Assembly: GCF_026914265.1 (NCBI RefSeq)
Contig: NC_069130.1
Span: 3,866,001 to 3,930,000, forward strand
DNA: 64,000 nt
From: Mya arenaria
Lineage: Eukaryota > Mollusca > Bivalvia > Myida > Myidae
Direction: 5' to 3'
In this document: positions 37,610 to 48,695 of the stretch, piece after piece
Numbering within the stretch: position 1 is the stretch's first letter
Layout: each line of letters begins with the position of its first letter
Translations under genes and position numbers: made by a program
The notes under the pieces: generated by a model
What the model was told of the DNA's origin: nothing
Seen by the model: the letters and a program-made list of their open reading frames with translations, nothing else
Databases searched by the model: none

Positions 37610-37615
37610 AATAAA
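37610..37615 (+). terminator. Candidate polyadenylation signal of the plus-strand TNFR-like gene
   Basis: AATAAA 71 bp after the stop codon at 37,539. It is the first such hexamer downstream; usage cannot be confirmed from sequence alone. Confidence 0.5.
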
Positions 37616-38149
37616 AAACTTCATTCACATGGAACAAAATATAAACAGGAAAAATAAATTATTGCATCAACAGCAAGTATGCTATGAATGTTCATAAATA
37701 CATTACCGTTCTTACACAAATTGCATGCAAAACAGAGTATGTGCATTTCTTCATTTGTTTGTTTGGGACTGACTAAGAGGAAGCCCATCCAATAATCATC
37801 TACAAAGACCACTCAGTACGCTGTGTATGACCTAAACTATCTATTGTTTTGTATTATGTGTGTATCCATAGGTATATAACGTTAATTTTGTACATGCATT
37901 CATTATCGTGTTATTTATTTGTGCATTTCTTGACGTAATGCTTAAACGTTAGCTATTGATTTATCTATATGCTGTATATGCATAAGATAATAAACATGCC
38001 GCTCTGTTCTGTTCTGTATAACAGTGTAATGACGTATGTATATTAACTTGTATATTTCAGTGTTACTTTGTAGAGCATTTGATGAGCATTAATTTGTGAT
38101 GAATCGTAAGACATGCTATGCAATATTGTGTTAAATCTAGTAGGCAGTA
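37616..38149. other. Non-coding stretch
   Basis: Probable downstream flank of the TNFR-like gene; nothing else recognised. Confidence 0.4.
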
Positions 38150-38712
38150 CTTTGTTGGGTAAGATGTTTTGTGGAGCCTTGAATGTCTTTCTTTGTTAAA
38201 CTGTGTAACAGTAGATATATATTTGTGGTGCCTTGAATGTATTTCTAAATGTTAAACTGTGTAACAGTAGATCTGTATTTCTTTGTTAAACTGTGTAACA
38301 GTATATCTGTATTTGTGGTGCCTTGAATGTATTTCTAAATGTTAAACTGTGTAACAGTAGGTCTGTATTTCTTTGTTAAACTGTGTAGCAGTAGATCTGT
38401 ATTTGTGGTGCCTTGAATGTGTTTCTTTGTTAAATTGTGTTACAGAAGATCTGTATTTGTGGAGCCTTGAATGTGTTTCTTTGTTAAATTGTGTAACAGT
38501 AGATTTATATTTGTGGTGGCTTGAATGTATTTCTTTGTTAAATTGTGTAACAGTAGATTTATATTTGTGATGGCTTGAATGTATTTCTTTGTTAAATTGT
38601 GTAACAGTAGATTTATATTTGTGGAGCCTTGAATGTGTTTCTTTGTTAAATTGTGTAACAGTAGATTTATATTTGTGGTGGCTTGAATGTATTTCTGTGT
38701 TAAGAAAATGTG
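38150..38712. repeat. 54-bp minisatellite
   Basis: From about 38,390 the unit is 54 bp: TTTGTTAAATTGTGTAACAG, TAGATTTATATTTGTGGTGG and CTTGAATGTATTTC, about six copies. Toward lower coordinates the copies have irregular lengths (AAATGTTAAACTGTGTAACA variants). A single degenerate piece (TTTGTGGTGCCATGAATGTG) remains near 38,875. The 143-residue minus-strand frame across it is an artefact of a period divisible by three. Confidence 0.9.
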
Positions 38713-39689
38713 ATCTAGCTCCGTTTACTCTCTCTTTATTAGTTATTGACCCGGTCTGGAATGATACAGACATTACTGGTTAACACCATAACAAATACTG
38801 GCACAATGATTTGTAGGAATGCTATTTATATATATGTATAATCGCAATCCTATGTTAAGTTACGTATATATTTATTTGTGGTGCCATGAATGTGATTTTC
38901 CTTGTGGCTTATTGTCTATGATCGATTTATAAACAATGAATTGCAAACTTTTGTTCAGTTGTGACTCTTCAAATTAGAACGGTCTAATAATAATGCAATA
39001 CCAGATAGCCGAGCTTTCTTGGTATATATATATAAAGTAAGGTTCACTTACTTTCCTCACTACTGCAAAACACTCTAGCTCTAAGTACGCTCTAACTACG
39101 TCAAACAGGAAAGCAGAGCTTCCCCTGAAAGATCGTTAAAGTTGAAACTTACTGTCTCACGGGATAGCTGAGAGCATAGAAGTGTAGGCTTTAAATGAAT
39201 TATAGTATCTCTCAACAACAACCCGGTCAACACGTTAGCTGTTAACTAAACATTACATCAAAGCAGAGCTTTTCAGTAAAGATAGTTAATATTTTAGACA
39301 TACAACTACAAAGTTCAAGTCGATGAATACCAAATATACCACTGAGTAGCACTACCAAGCATAAAGAGTCTGGCTCTGGTTGTAAGTAAACGTCCAGCTT
39401 CGGATTCAAACATGGGTATTGCTTCAGGCATGGAATGTTTAATGTATCTAATAATCACGGGCCAACAGTTGACTTATCTGCAACTTCACATCATTATGTA
39501 AGTCATCAAATATTTGAGATGACAAGTTTTTCCACTGAAGGACTACATTCAATATTACTGTCGAAACAAAGTTCTAATCAAGCCAATACTGTTGTATTGA
39601 TTCTTGGAAGGTTCCAAACGATCACTTTTCGAAACGTTATTTGAATAGCGGAAACATTTATCTACTCGTGATAACATTATGTCACTTTG
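38713..39689. other. Non-coding stretch
   Basis: No recognised gene or element apart from the decayed 54-bp unit near 38,875. Confidence 0.4.
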
Positions 39690-40045
39690 TGGCACTATGT
39701 GCAACTATGGAAGGGTATTTAAGTAAAAAATCAATTCATATAAATGAATTATTCTTGTATGTAAATTACATTAATATTATGGTAAATTTATATTCTATCA
39801 TTACTGCTAACATGCGCATTCATACTATTGTTACGCACATTTAGAGATGTTACTACATCTTAGTTACAAATAGCTGCCATATATGATATTCATATAAATG
39901 TATTATTCTTGTATGTAAATTACATTGATATTATGGTAAATCTTTGTTCTATCATTACTGCTTACATGTGCATTCATACAAATGTTACGCACATTTAGAG
40001 ATTTTACTACTTCTTAATTCCAAATTGCTGCCATATATTAGAAAC
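39690..40045 (+). repeat. Two direct copies of a 154-bp sequence, with an inverted copy at 45.1-45.3 kb
   Basis: CATATAAATG.ATTATTCTTG starts at 39,737 and again at 39,891, an offset of 154 bp. Both copies continue through TATGTAAATTACATT, ATTATGGTAAAT, CATTACTG and TTACGCACATTTAGAGAT. The segment starting GGAAGGGTATTTAAGTAAAA (about 39,710) is found in reverse complement at 45,290-45,300. Confidence 0.75.
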
Positions 40046-41466
40046 TTGTTAATTTTAGATTTCATCTACAGACTGACAAATGTCTGCTGACTACTGCCTA
40101 ATAACTGCTTGTGTGAATCTGAACGAATAGTTTATTTATAATTCAAATTAATAAGTTAAGGTTATGCTAAGCGAAAACATCCAGTACTATAACACAGCCA
40201 GCAAGCAGTAGACAACAAGCATTTGTATGAATCCGTGACGAAGCTAAATTCATATAAAGCTGGGGACCATTATCTTCGGTTGTTTCCGTGATTCGCAAGG
40301 TGCGCACCGGTGTTACCTGAAAAAAATACCACGGCAAATTCCTACCGCGAGGAGCGTGTTCCCTCTGGTCGGCCCAGTTGTCTATCCTAAATTATGATCG
40401 GACCTGCTTGAGGCCATCAGAATTATTAATGTCGTTCATCTTTGTCGTGATATTTTTTTTTTACTTTTATGTTATAAAAGGAAAGGCAATATTACTATAT
40501 TATAGTATATTCCATACTTTTTTTAGGAGTCTATCATGAACTATTTTAATGCAACGTTTATAAATACGTTGAAACTGTTGTCTATCACAGATTATTTAGC
40601 TTGACGAAATAGGCTATTGAGCAAACAGATTTTAGGCTTAAAAGTATCACGTTTATGAAACTGTTGTCCGCATCTCAATAATATGTACCTTTTAATACGA
40701 AGTTGTTAGTGTCTATCAAAGAAATATTTTAATTGATATTTATGTATGTCATACAAAAATAACCCTATCATATACCATTTCTTTTATGGACATTTGAAGG
40801 TACATATTAACAAAATCAATGGATATATTTTATTTTTTGCATCAAATATGTTCTTTGATAATATAAAGAAAAGTACATTGATCAAACAAGTGTAAGTGAG
40901 AAAGAAATAGAATTGGCTTCAATTGCCAATCAATAATTTCTGCTCACAGTCTGCAGTCTATCACAGATCAATGAGCAATTGCAATGACCAACAGTTAACA
41001 CAAACGCTTCCGTGGGAGGGGGGATGGCACACCCGGCACATGCCCCATCACTAAAGTCTTCAAAGTTTGCATTCTATCTCAAAGGAGTGGAAATTAACAA
41101 ACTACACCTTTCAAATGCCATCATGTGCAGGCGACGTGAACTCATAAAAACAAAAAATTCAAACAGCGCAACTTCCTTTAATTATGTCCTCTTGATGTTT
41201 CTTCATCCGTATATAAACAACAGTTTCCACGTCTTCCAACAATTTCCAATACTGGTGAAAATGTATCCATCATCCGTGTGATATTTGTTGAAAACAAGAA
41301 AAGCATACATGCCATAAAACTGAGAAAAAAGTTATTTTCTCCAGTCTTGTAGCAGAACGCAATCCTTGAACATGTGCAAGATATGCCATGAAGTCAATAT
41401 CACCACTACTTGAAGGCCACCGATGTGTTATGTTCACTTGTATGTCTTTCTGATGTCTTCACAAAT
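40046..41466. other. Non-coding stretch
   Basis: No gene. Isolated GTCTATCA motifs at about 40,529, 40,580, 40,712 and 40,958 belong to the same motif family as the dense array at 41.9-42.5 kb. Confidence 0.45.
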
Positions 41467-41640
41467 TGCTTACGTCTAGCGGACCCTTGGGGGGAGGGGT
41501 ACGCCCCTTAGGTATGTCCTCTCTTGGGGAGCGGAGTACGCCCCTTAGGTATGCCCTTTCTTGGGGAGCGGAGTACGCCCCTTAGGTATGCCCTTTCTTG
41601 GGGAGCGGAGTACGCCCCTTAGGTATGCCCTCTCTAACGT
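41467..41640. repeat. 37-bp tandem repeat, about four copies
   Basis: GGGGAGCGGAGTACGCCCCT followed by TAGGTATGCCCTTTCTT recurs with starts at 41,526, 41,563 and 41,600, an exact 37-bp spacing. A diverged first copy lies at about 41,488. GC-rich in an AT-rich neighbourhood. Confidence 0.9.
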
Positions 41641-41889
41641 CTATTCCTGAACTCTCCCCTGCTTTTAAGATAAACTTTCATAACCAGTATCACTTATTAC
41701 CTTATTATAATAATACAATTCATTAAACTTATCTTGAAGCCATATGATGGCAGATAAACAATGGTTAAAGTTAAATGAACAGTAATGTTCATTTCTATTT
41801 TTTTTATTGATAAGATTAACCCCAGTATGAAAGATTTATTTTATATTAGAAAATAAATAAAATATATATGTTTAGGAAAGACAATTAAG
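41641..41889. other. Non-coding AT-rich linker
   Basis: Nothing recognised between the 37-bp repeat and the hairpin array. Confidence 0.35.
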
Positions 41890-42540
41890 AAAACCATGTT
41901 TTATGATAGACAATATTTTTTTATGTAAATGATAAATAAGAAAAAATATTCTTATTGTCTATCATGAAATATATATTTCTTATTGTCTATCATGAAAAAT
42001 ATTTCTTACTGTCTATCAAGATTTGTTTTTATTATTGCCAATCATGAAATATCTTTCTAACTGTCTATCATAAATATTATCATATTTTATGATAGACAAT
42101 AACATTTTTTTTTTTATATTTCTTATTGTCTATCATGAAAAAAATTTCTTATGGTCTATCATGACATATTTTTATTATTGTCTATCATGAAATATTTTTC
42201 TGTCTATCATAAACTTTAATACATATGTATAAATTAAATATTTCTTATTGTCTATCATGAATTTTTTTCTTACTGTCTATCAGACATTATTTTCATTATT
42301 ATCTATCATGAAATATTTTTCTTACTGTCTATCATAAATTTTAATAAATATATTTTATGATAGACAATACGAAAACAAATTATACATAATTACAGTAAAG
42401 CAAAAACCATGATTGACTGTAAGAAACTTACTACTTGTGTTTTCATGTAATTATAGGACAAATAAGAAAAATATAAATAATTCTTATTGTCTATCATAAA
42501 TTTAAAAAACAACAACATATTTTACGATAGATAATAAGAA
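41890..42540. repeat. Array of direct and inverted TTGTCTATCATGA motifs forming hairpins
   Basis: About 16-20 copies of TTATTGTCTATCAT[G/A]A and its reverse complement T[C/T]ATGATAGACAAT occur with irregular AT-rich spacing. Several adjacent opposite copies form hairpins: 42,061-42,098 (TGTCTATCATAAATATTATC then ATATTTTATGATAGACA), 42,323-42,368, 42,484-42,532 and 41,904-41,995. The pattern is neither a fixed-period satellite nor a simple MITE. Confidence 0.8.
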
Positions 42541-43430
42541 AAAATCTGGATAAACAGATAAGGCCTGTAAATATGAAAATTTGTTCATGCTCAAGTCAAT
42601 CGTATGATCAAACTTCAAAAGATTAAAACAGTAAAATGCTTAATGTTTTACTGATTTTCAATATTCCAACTCATTTTAGCTCAAGTTAGGCTCTTCCCAT
42701 CTTTAATTTAGACAAGAGACATAGTGGTCCTACATCGCTCAACTTATTAAAGGGTTACAAAAGAACCATTGCAAATAATCTTTGTGAAATAGCCACCTCA
42801 GGACCGCTAAGACACACAAGGACATGCAAAGACACCTCAACTTTAAGGGAAAGCTACTTTAAAGCACTGTACTAGGTATTAAGCAGTTAAGAACTAAAAA
42901 AAAATATCACATAAAATCATTTTTACCGGTTAAAATCGTTTTTGTTTGTAATAATTACAAAAATGTAGAAAGGGCTCAAAGTCTCAACCAAATGTTCCCC
43001 TTTGTCTTTACTGGTTTAGAATGTCTATTTCTATGTTATTAACCTTGCCGGATCAAGTAGAAATTGATCTTATTAACCCTACCCTGGCCCTAAATCCTAG
43101 TGGTTATTTAGGTTTGTCGTCAACCAATTAACTGTTAGTGTTTCTTATGAAACAGTACCTCTCATGGCACTCATAATATGCATGGACTATTTAACACTAT
43201 TAAAACACGTTATTTAGATTTTGACGGACTAAAACATTATAATTGATGTCTTTCAGTACATATTTTAAAGCTTTGAAATAGATTACCCACTACTGTTAGT
43301 GTCTTTGTGTCCTAGCTTGTGTGTCTTGGCGGTATTTACCAATAATAGTTGAGCTAAATTTTGCCCCCTCCATTTGTGATTTCTTGGTTAGATATTTAAT
43401 TATTTTTCCAGTAATGCATATATACCTGGT
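42541..43430. other. Non-coding stretch
   Basis: No gene. A weak inverted similarity joins 42,800-42,840 (CGCTAAGACACACAAGGACA) and 43,295-43,335 (TTGTGTGTCTTGGCGG), possibly the ends of a degenerate element. Confidence 0.35.
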
Positions 43431-44200
43431 GATGATTGAACCCGTGACACTAGAAATCCTGCTCTCTACCGCTAACTGAGCTAGCTGGGGACCTCAGAGT
43501 AAACAGTGGCTCAGTTAGTAACGGCATGAATTTACATAATTTCAAAGACTTCTCTGCCCCTAAACCAGCCCTTTTTACGATTTTTGATATTTCATGTTGC
43601 TGGTGTAGGGTCAGAGGAATTTCTATAGTGAAAATGTGGGACTCTCCCCCCCCCCCCCCTCGCAGGAGAGGAACTTTAAACCACTATATCTTTGTAAAAC
43701 ATCATTTAATAAACATTTTAACACTATGCATCTGTTATCTAGATATTATTGAACCTATCTGAACAGAAAAAAATGTTTTGTACACCTCAGATATGTTGTG
43801 GTAAAGGTTACAGCAAATATGTATGGCATAAGTACATTTATACATGAGGCATTTGATTTGTCAGATAACTCTGAATTGGATTGCCTCTAACTAAGACCTA
43901 ATGGTTTAAAAAACAAAAGTTAAAGTTCAGATAGGTTAATAAATATATTGATAATATATTTGTAACATTGAAATATTAATCCAATGCATGGTTACAGAGA
44001 TATATTGATTTAAGTTCCTCTCCTGCGAGGGGGAGCAAAGTCCCACATTTTCACTATAGAAATTCCTATGACCCTACACCAGCCACATAAAATATCAAAA
44101 ATCGTAAAAAGAGCTGGTTTAGGGGCAGAGTAGGCTCAGATTAGGTAAGGGGGGCCAGTCTTGCAAGTTAGACGTGGGTTCAAATCATTGTCCTACACTA
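43431..44200. mobile_element. Foldback structure with tRNA-like sequences at both outer ends
   Basis: Left arm 43,552 to about 43,790 and right arm about 43,930 to 44,130 are inverted copies: CTCTGCCCCTAAACCAGC against GCTGGTTTAGGGGCAGAG, and TTTCTATAGTGAAAATGTGG against CCACATTTTCACTATAGAAA. Outside the left arm the minus strand carries a tRNA-Lys-like head: TAGCTCAGTTAGCGGTAGAG (A box, 43,464-43,483) and ACGGGTTCAATC (B box, 43,434-43,445). Outside the right arm the plus strand has TAGGCTCAGATTAGGTA and GTGGGTTCAAATC (about 44,131-44,190). It is best read as two tRNA-derived SINE relatives in opposite orientation. Confidence 0.65.
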
Positions 44201-45119
44201 GGTATATCTCCATAAAAGTACAATTTACGTCTAAACAGAACTTTATACCGATCGGTTAGTGCAAAACTAAAATTGATTATAAGATTTGCACTGACCAGAC
44301 AATGTCGATTTCCCTTGAACACTGTAGAACGATTTTGCTTCTTCAGATTTTTAAATTTATATAGAAACTGTGAGATAAATAGTCATTGTTCCAATTTGCG
44401 ATGAGTCATTTAACGTGTACAACCCAATTTGTAAAACATTAAAACTTTCGCACAAGTTGCAAGTAAAACATTAAAACTTTCTCACAAGTTGCAAGTCCAA
44501 TGTATCCGGATTGACGTATCCGAATTGCATGCTTGCGGTCGACAAATATAAACTTCAATTTGGACAAATATATACTCCTGATTAAGACGTAGGAATGTTG
44601 CTGCTTGTTTAATGTAATTTTTCAATGTACAATGTATGTTTATTGATATGTACCTCATACGACGTGTATATAATATGTGTTGTTTTGTTATCGTCGTTGT
44701 TCATCGTATTATCTGGGGCTGTAGGAATCGGGTAATGTTTATCCATGCACCGTCTCGTCACGGAAAATCCCGAAGTTATGAAGATGCTTGACAGAGTGAC
44801 CTCCCGTTTATAGCAATTTGCGCTAGAATTTTGTTTTTTTATTACTGGTTCCCTTCCATATCTCGAATAACACAATGCACAATGCTTTGTGCGTTATGAG
44901 TGCTTATATTGCAAAAATCAGAACATTGAATTTGTGTATTTCTAATTGATATAAGGTAGAAGTGCAATTTTAACATTAGAATCAACATGTTGAAGGAAAG
45001 TTTGATTATGCTGCATGCAGAAGTAATGAAGCAACACAATGAACTCGCTCAATTACATGCACGAATAAGACGGTTATTATTTACACGCAATAGCATGCAT
45101 AAACATCTTGATAATAATA
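44201..45119. other. Non-coding stretch
   Basis: Contains a short tandem phrase (AACATTAAAACTTTC.CACAAG) at about 44,437 and 44,469. No gene recognised. Confidence 0.4.
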
Positions 45120-45320
45120 ATAGAATGTCGATTTACCATTTGAGACTATGCAGTTGTCACTAGTATGAATACACATGTCACTAGTATGAATACACATGTT
45201 AGCAGTCATGATAGAATATAAATTTACCATAATATTAATGTAATTTACATACAAGAATAATGCATGTACATGAATTGATTTTTTACTTAAATACCCTTCC
45301 ATATGCAACACAACACATAA
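45120..45320 (-). repeat. Inverted copy of the 39.7-kb repeat
   Basis: On the minus strand it reads GGAAGGGTATTTAAGTAAAA, TATGTAAATTACATTAATAT and TATTCTATCATGACTGCTAA, matching 39,710-39,820 on plus. A short internal duplication (CACTAGTATGAATACACATG, twice near 45,160-45,200) is specific to this copy. Confidence 0.75.
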
Positions 45321-45325
45321 CGTTC

Positions 45326-45684
45326 TTAAAGCTGCACTCTCACAGATTTACCGTTTTTCCAACCTTTTTATTTTTTGGCTTAGAATGAAAAAAACATTTT
45401 CGTAAATATCATATCTACAAACCAGTGATAAAAGATTGCTGACAAAAGATCAGATCACAGATTTCCGTTCCAAATTTAATGTTATGGCTAAAACCGTTAC
45501 TAACGATTTAAGAAAAATGCACAAAACATCAATTTTTGAACTTAAATATAAAAATCTGCGATCTAATGTTTTGACAGCAGTCTTATACGACTGGTTTACA
45601 TGCATTTTCACATAAATTGGTTCGTTCCAAGACAAAAACTAAAAAAGTTGTCAAAACGTTCAATCTGTGAGAGTGCAGCTTTAA
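45326..45684. mobile_element. MITE flanked by TTAA (piggyBac-type target site)
   Basis: The left end TTAAAGCTGCACTCTCACAG (continuing ATT) and the right end AATCTGTGAGAGTGCAGCTT (continuing TAA) are perfect inverted repeats of 23 bp including the TTAA. The element is 359 bp with an AT-rich interior and no protein. TTAA at both ends is the target duplication expected for piggyBac-like transposition. Confidence 0.85.
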
Positions 45685-45914
45685 AACGTGGCTTTATATA
45701 GCAGTGTAAATCACGCGCGTGGGTGTTTCAATTACTTTACGACCTACCTTTGAGAAGAAGAAAAACGGAACAATAACTGAAATATGTTTACCTCATACTA
45801 CGATTTAAACATGACTAATGTTCTGCATTTGTAATTGTTCGTCTTCGCAGATATACTCCAACCTAAATTATCGACAGGTTAATAATTAGAACTTTACTAC
45901 GTACGTGCATTAGT

Positions 45915-46138
45915 CAGGGGCCGTATTCAATAAGCATCTTAGTAATAATTTTCAACTAAGTGAACAATCTTTGTTCTCCAAATATATGAAAATAAGCCAA
46001 AAAATGGTCTAAACAATATGTGCATATGAATAGATCAGATGAAAAGTAGCAGGTATTTAAAATAATTGTTGTCAAATATAATAACAATCTCACTAAGTTG
46101 AAAATATTCACTAAGATTCTTATTGAATACGGCCCCAG
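45915..46138. mobile_element. MITE with about 45-bp terminal inverted repeats
   Basis: The left end CAGGGGCCGTATTCAATAAG followed by CATCTTAGTAATAATTTTCA pairs with the right end, whose reverse complement is CTGGGGCCGTATTCAATAAG then AATCTTAGTGAATATTTTCA. The element is about 224 bp with no coding capacity. Superfamily unresolved; target-site duplication not clear. Confidence 0.8.
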
Positions 46139-46890
46139 CTGGCGATAAAGTGATCAATGAACCAGTGTTAAAATTCTTTTAATATGTAAGCATATGACTA
46201 TATGACTAAGCAAGTGTTGAAACCTTAAACAAAAACTTATTTTAGAACAAGTTTAAATGCGTAAACCAGAAAATCCACATTCCGAATGTTAATAATAACT
46301 ATATTCATATTACAGTCTGATAAAGACCATGTTTGAAACAGCTTCTACCTCTCTTAATATGTCAAGTACATCATTTCGCGACATATCAAGCATACAATCA
46401 ATGCGAGTGTCTGGAGTTAAATCTATCAGTCTTTTCAATGTCACACTAGCATATCGTTAAGATTGTATTTAAGTCAACATAACGTGGGAGTAGGATTGGT
46501 TATTGGTCCCAAATATAATATACTCGACACAATTAACCTGATCCTTATGACCACCATTAGAATAATTCAAAGCTGTATTACTTTCAAATACATCTTCAGA
46601 CCATTTCGTACTGGTCTTTTCGATGAAACATTTGTTTAAAATCTTGGTCTTTTTATATACAGAGGAAAATGCTAATTTCCGTGTAAGATCGTAATATATT
46701 TCACCGATTGAACACCAGAAGATACATTTTACGAGTGGCGTAACCACGAGCGAAATAATCCCTTTTGGTCTTCCCGAGGTCAATTATATTGCTATCTTAT
46801 ACTGAAACAAACTTTCTTCTTATTATTATATGCCTAAAATCGGAGTTCACTTCAGTCATTTGATTCCATTTTTAAGGAAATGCGACGCAC
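46139..46890. other. Non-coding stretch with an unrecognised short minus-strand frame
   Basis: A minus-strand frame of about 48 codons (about 46,457 down to 46,312) encodes a helix-rich peptide including MLDMSRNDVLDILREVEAV. I do not recognise it, and neither end has a good splice site or start, so it may be a relic exon or chance. The separate 104-residue frame at 46,469-46,783 has no family resemblance. Confidence 0.3.
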
Positions 46891-46916
46891 GTAACGTCAT
46901 TCCGGAAATGACGTCG
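46891..46916. promoter_or_regulatory. Composite ETS/CRE-like palindrome
   Basis: ACGTCATTCCGGAAATGACG is almost perfectly palindromic and contains CCGGAAATGACGTCG, close to the known ETS-CRE composite promoter motif. No gene start was recognised within the next kilobase on either strand, so a promoter role is conjecture. Confidence 0.3.
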
Positions 46917-48390
46917 TTGAAATTGTGTCCCAGCTCTGTACGTGCTGACGTTTGATTTGGAACAGAACGGACATAAAAGAGTTACCTGGACTCCAACCAT
47001 GATATTTCTTGACAGACTATAAGTTATCATTAACGTCCACCACTCAGCAACGGACGATTATGCAATTATACTTATGAATTGACGATCACACGGAGGCAAC
47101 CGTCGCTAATCTTGTCACGAAAGTGACCGGTAATGCACGATCGCTACCGGAAACTGATAATTTTCCATAAAAAACGTATATTCTGCATGTACATGTATTC
47201 CTGTCAAGCAAACGATCCAGTTTAAACCGTCAAGATATTTTTGGCATTAGCCAAGTTGTGCCAACGGAAATCCTGGCTCACAAAAGAAGTAGAAGTCAAC
47301 TCAAATCAACAGTTTAATGATTTCGCAAAGGTTATAAAACAGTCAAATGGACATAAAACTATCCACAAAATTTACTCAAAAAGGATAGCCAACTCGATGG
47401 CTGTGTCTTTAACAACCTATAAAAGTGAAACTTTGCACACAGTCAAAACTTTGTATTTAACCTAACTGCGTTGTACAATGGAAATTCTCCATTCAAAAAT
47501 AAGATATTAATTTGTATGAAAATTCATTAAAAGTACCCAAACATGTATTACTCTAATCAAGAATTCCTTATCAATAAACCAATAAACTGATTAACAAATA
47601 CTAGATGAACACATGAAGCACTACAAAACAATAAAAAGACGCCTAGAAACACACTTGCACATTAGCCATGCAACTGGCTAAACATGGCCATATAAGGATT
47701 GATCGCATTTTACTTGCGTTCATGGTGTATGAACGCAGTAGGGCACCCGAGCAAATTCCAGAAAGCACACTTGCACTTAATATGCTCGCTTGCTCTTCTG
47801 CGTTCATACATCATAAACGCAAGAAAAAATGCGACCACTTCTTTTTACACTTTAAATTATAATTCGCCAAGATTTAAGATTAGCCGTATCTTCTGTATTT
47901 GTTCTAAAAGAAATGAAACCGAAAATATACATGTGTATAAAAAAGTATCTGATATTTGTAGCGTCATATATCATTGGTTAAATGATATCGCGCTTATCCA
48001 ATCGGAGCGCAACATTAAAATAAAGAATGACGTCATTTACGTCAAATTTCATCTTTATAAAGGGCAAGGCAAATGGGAAAATATTGACATATTAGGCATG
48101 CTTATAAAGTCAGCCATGTTTTTAATTTACTTTCAAGTTTTTTGTTCAAAACAAAGGTTAAAAACATTGCATGATAATGGCACAGACACAAATGCTTTGA
48201 GGATAACTTGATTCTTCTTCTACAGTTTCAAAAACCATAAAACCGCTACCAAAATATTTGTGTAAAAAAGGATTAAAAAACAACAACAACTTCATTTATG
48301 AACAAATCAATGTGATTAGAATAAGGGGCTATTACTTAAAAGCACACTTCCAACCTGAGGAAGGCACTTTCAGATTGGACGGTCACACTA
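46917..48390. other. Non-coding stretch
   Basis: No convincing gene. The 170-residue frame at 47,699-48,211 runs through the foldback at 47,701-47,836 and shows no domain. Further short frames at 47,241-47,465 are likewise unrecognised. Confidence 0.4.
47701..47836. repeat. Small foldback element
   Basis: GATCGCATTTTACTTGCGTT then CATGGTGTATGAACGCAG (47,701-47,738) is inverted at 47,798-47,836 (CTGCGTTCATACATCATAAA then CGCAAGAAAAAATGCGACC). The arms are about 38 bp with few mismatches and the loop is about 59 bp. Each arm is itself partly self-complementary (GCGTTCATGGTGTATGAACGC). Confidence 0.7.
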
Positions 48391-48446
48391 ATTTATTTAG
48401 TTAGTAACAAGCAAAAAACTAACATGAACCTCCCCTATGAAATTCC

Positions 48447-48452
48447 TTTATT
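48447..48452 (-). terminator. Candidate XRN1 polyadenylation signal
   Basis: AATAAA on the minus strand about 245 bp after the XRN1 stop codon; a second one lies at 48,392-48,397. Usage not determined. Confidence 0.4.
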
Positions 48453-48695
48453 TGCTTTCATGGGGTGGGGTGTAATCCCTGTGTATGATAAACTGGAATA
48501 GGCGTAAACAAAAAGAATGAATATGTGAACAGGGAGTGTGCTTTTCTCTCCATGTTATGAGTTTTTTTTTTAAAAACTGAGCTCCTTCTTAGTTGAATTC
48601 ATAAAATATTTTCTACTAGTGACAAAAATAGCACTTCTGGATCGGACTAAGTAAATGATGTCTTGATATATGTAATTTCCTGAATTGTGTGACAA

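Noticed and set aside
38342..38773. 143-residue Lys/Thr/His-rich repeat protein on minus
   Set aside because: It is the 54-bp minisatellite read in frame; no start context, splice sites or domain.
43431..43490. Functional tRNA-Lys gene on minus
   Set aside because: A and B boxes are present but acceptor and T stems do not pair well, and the sequence is joined to repeat arms; a SINE head or pseudo-tRNA fits better.
47699..48211. 170-residue plus-strand frame
   Set aside because: Its 5' third is the foldback repeat and the rest shows no domain or codon bias; most likely chance in AT-rich DNA.
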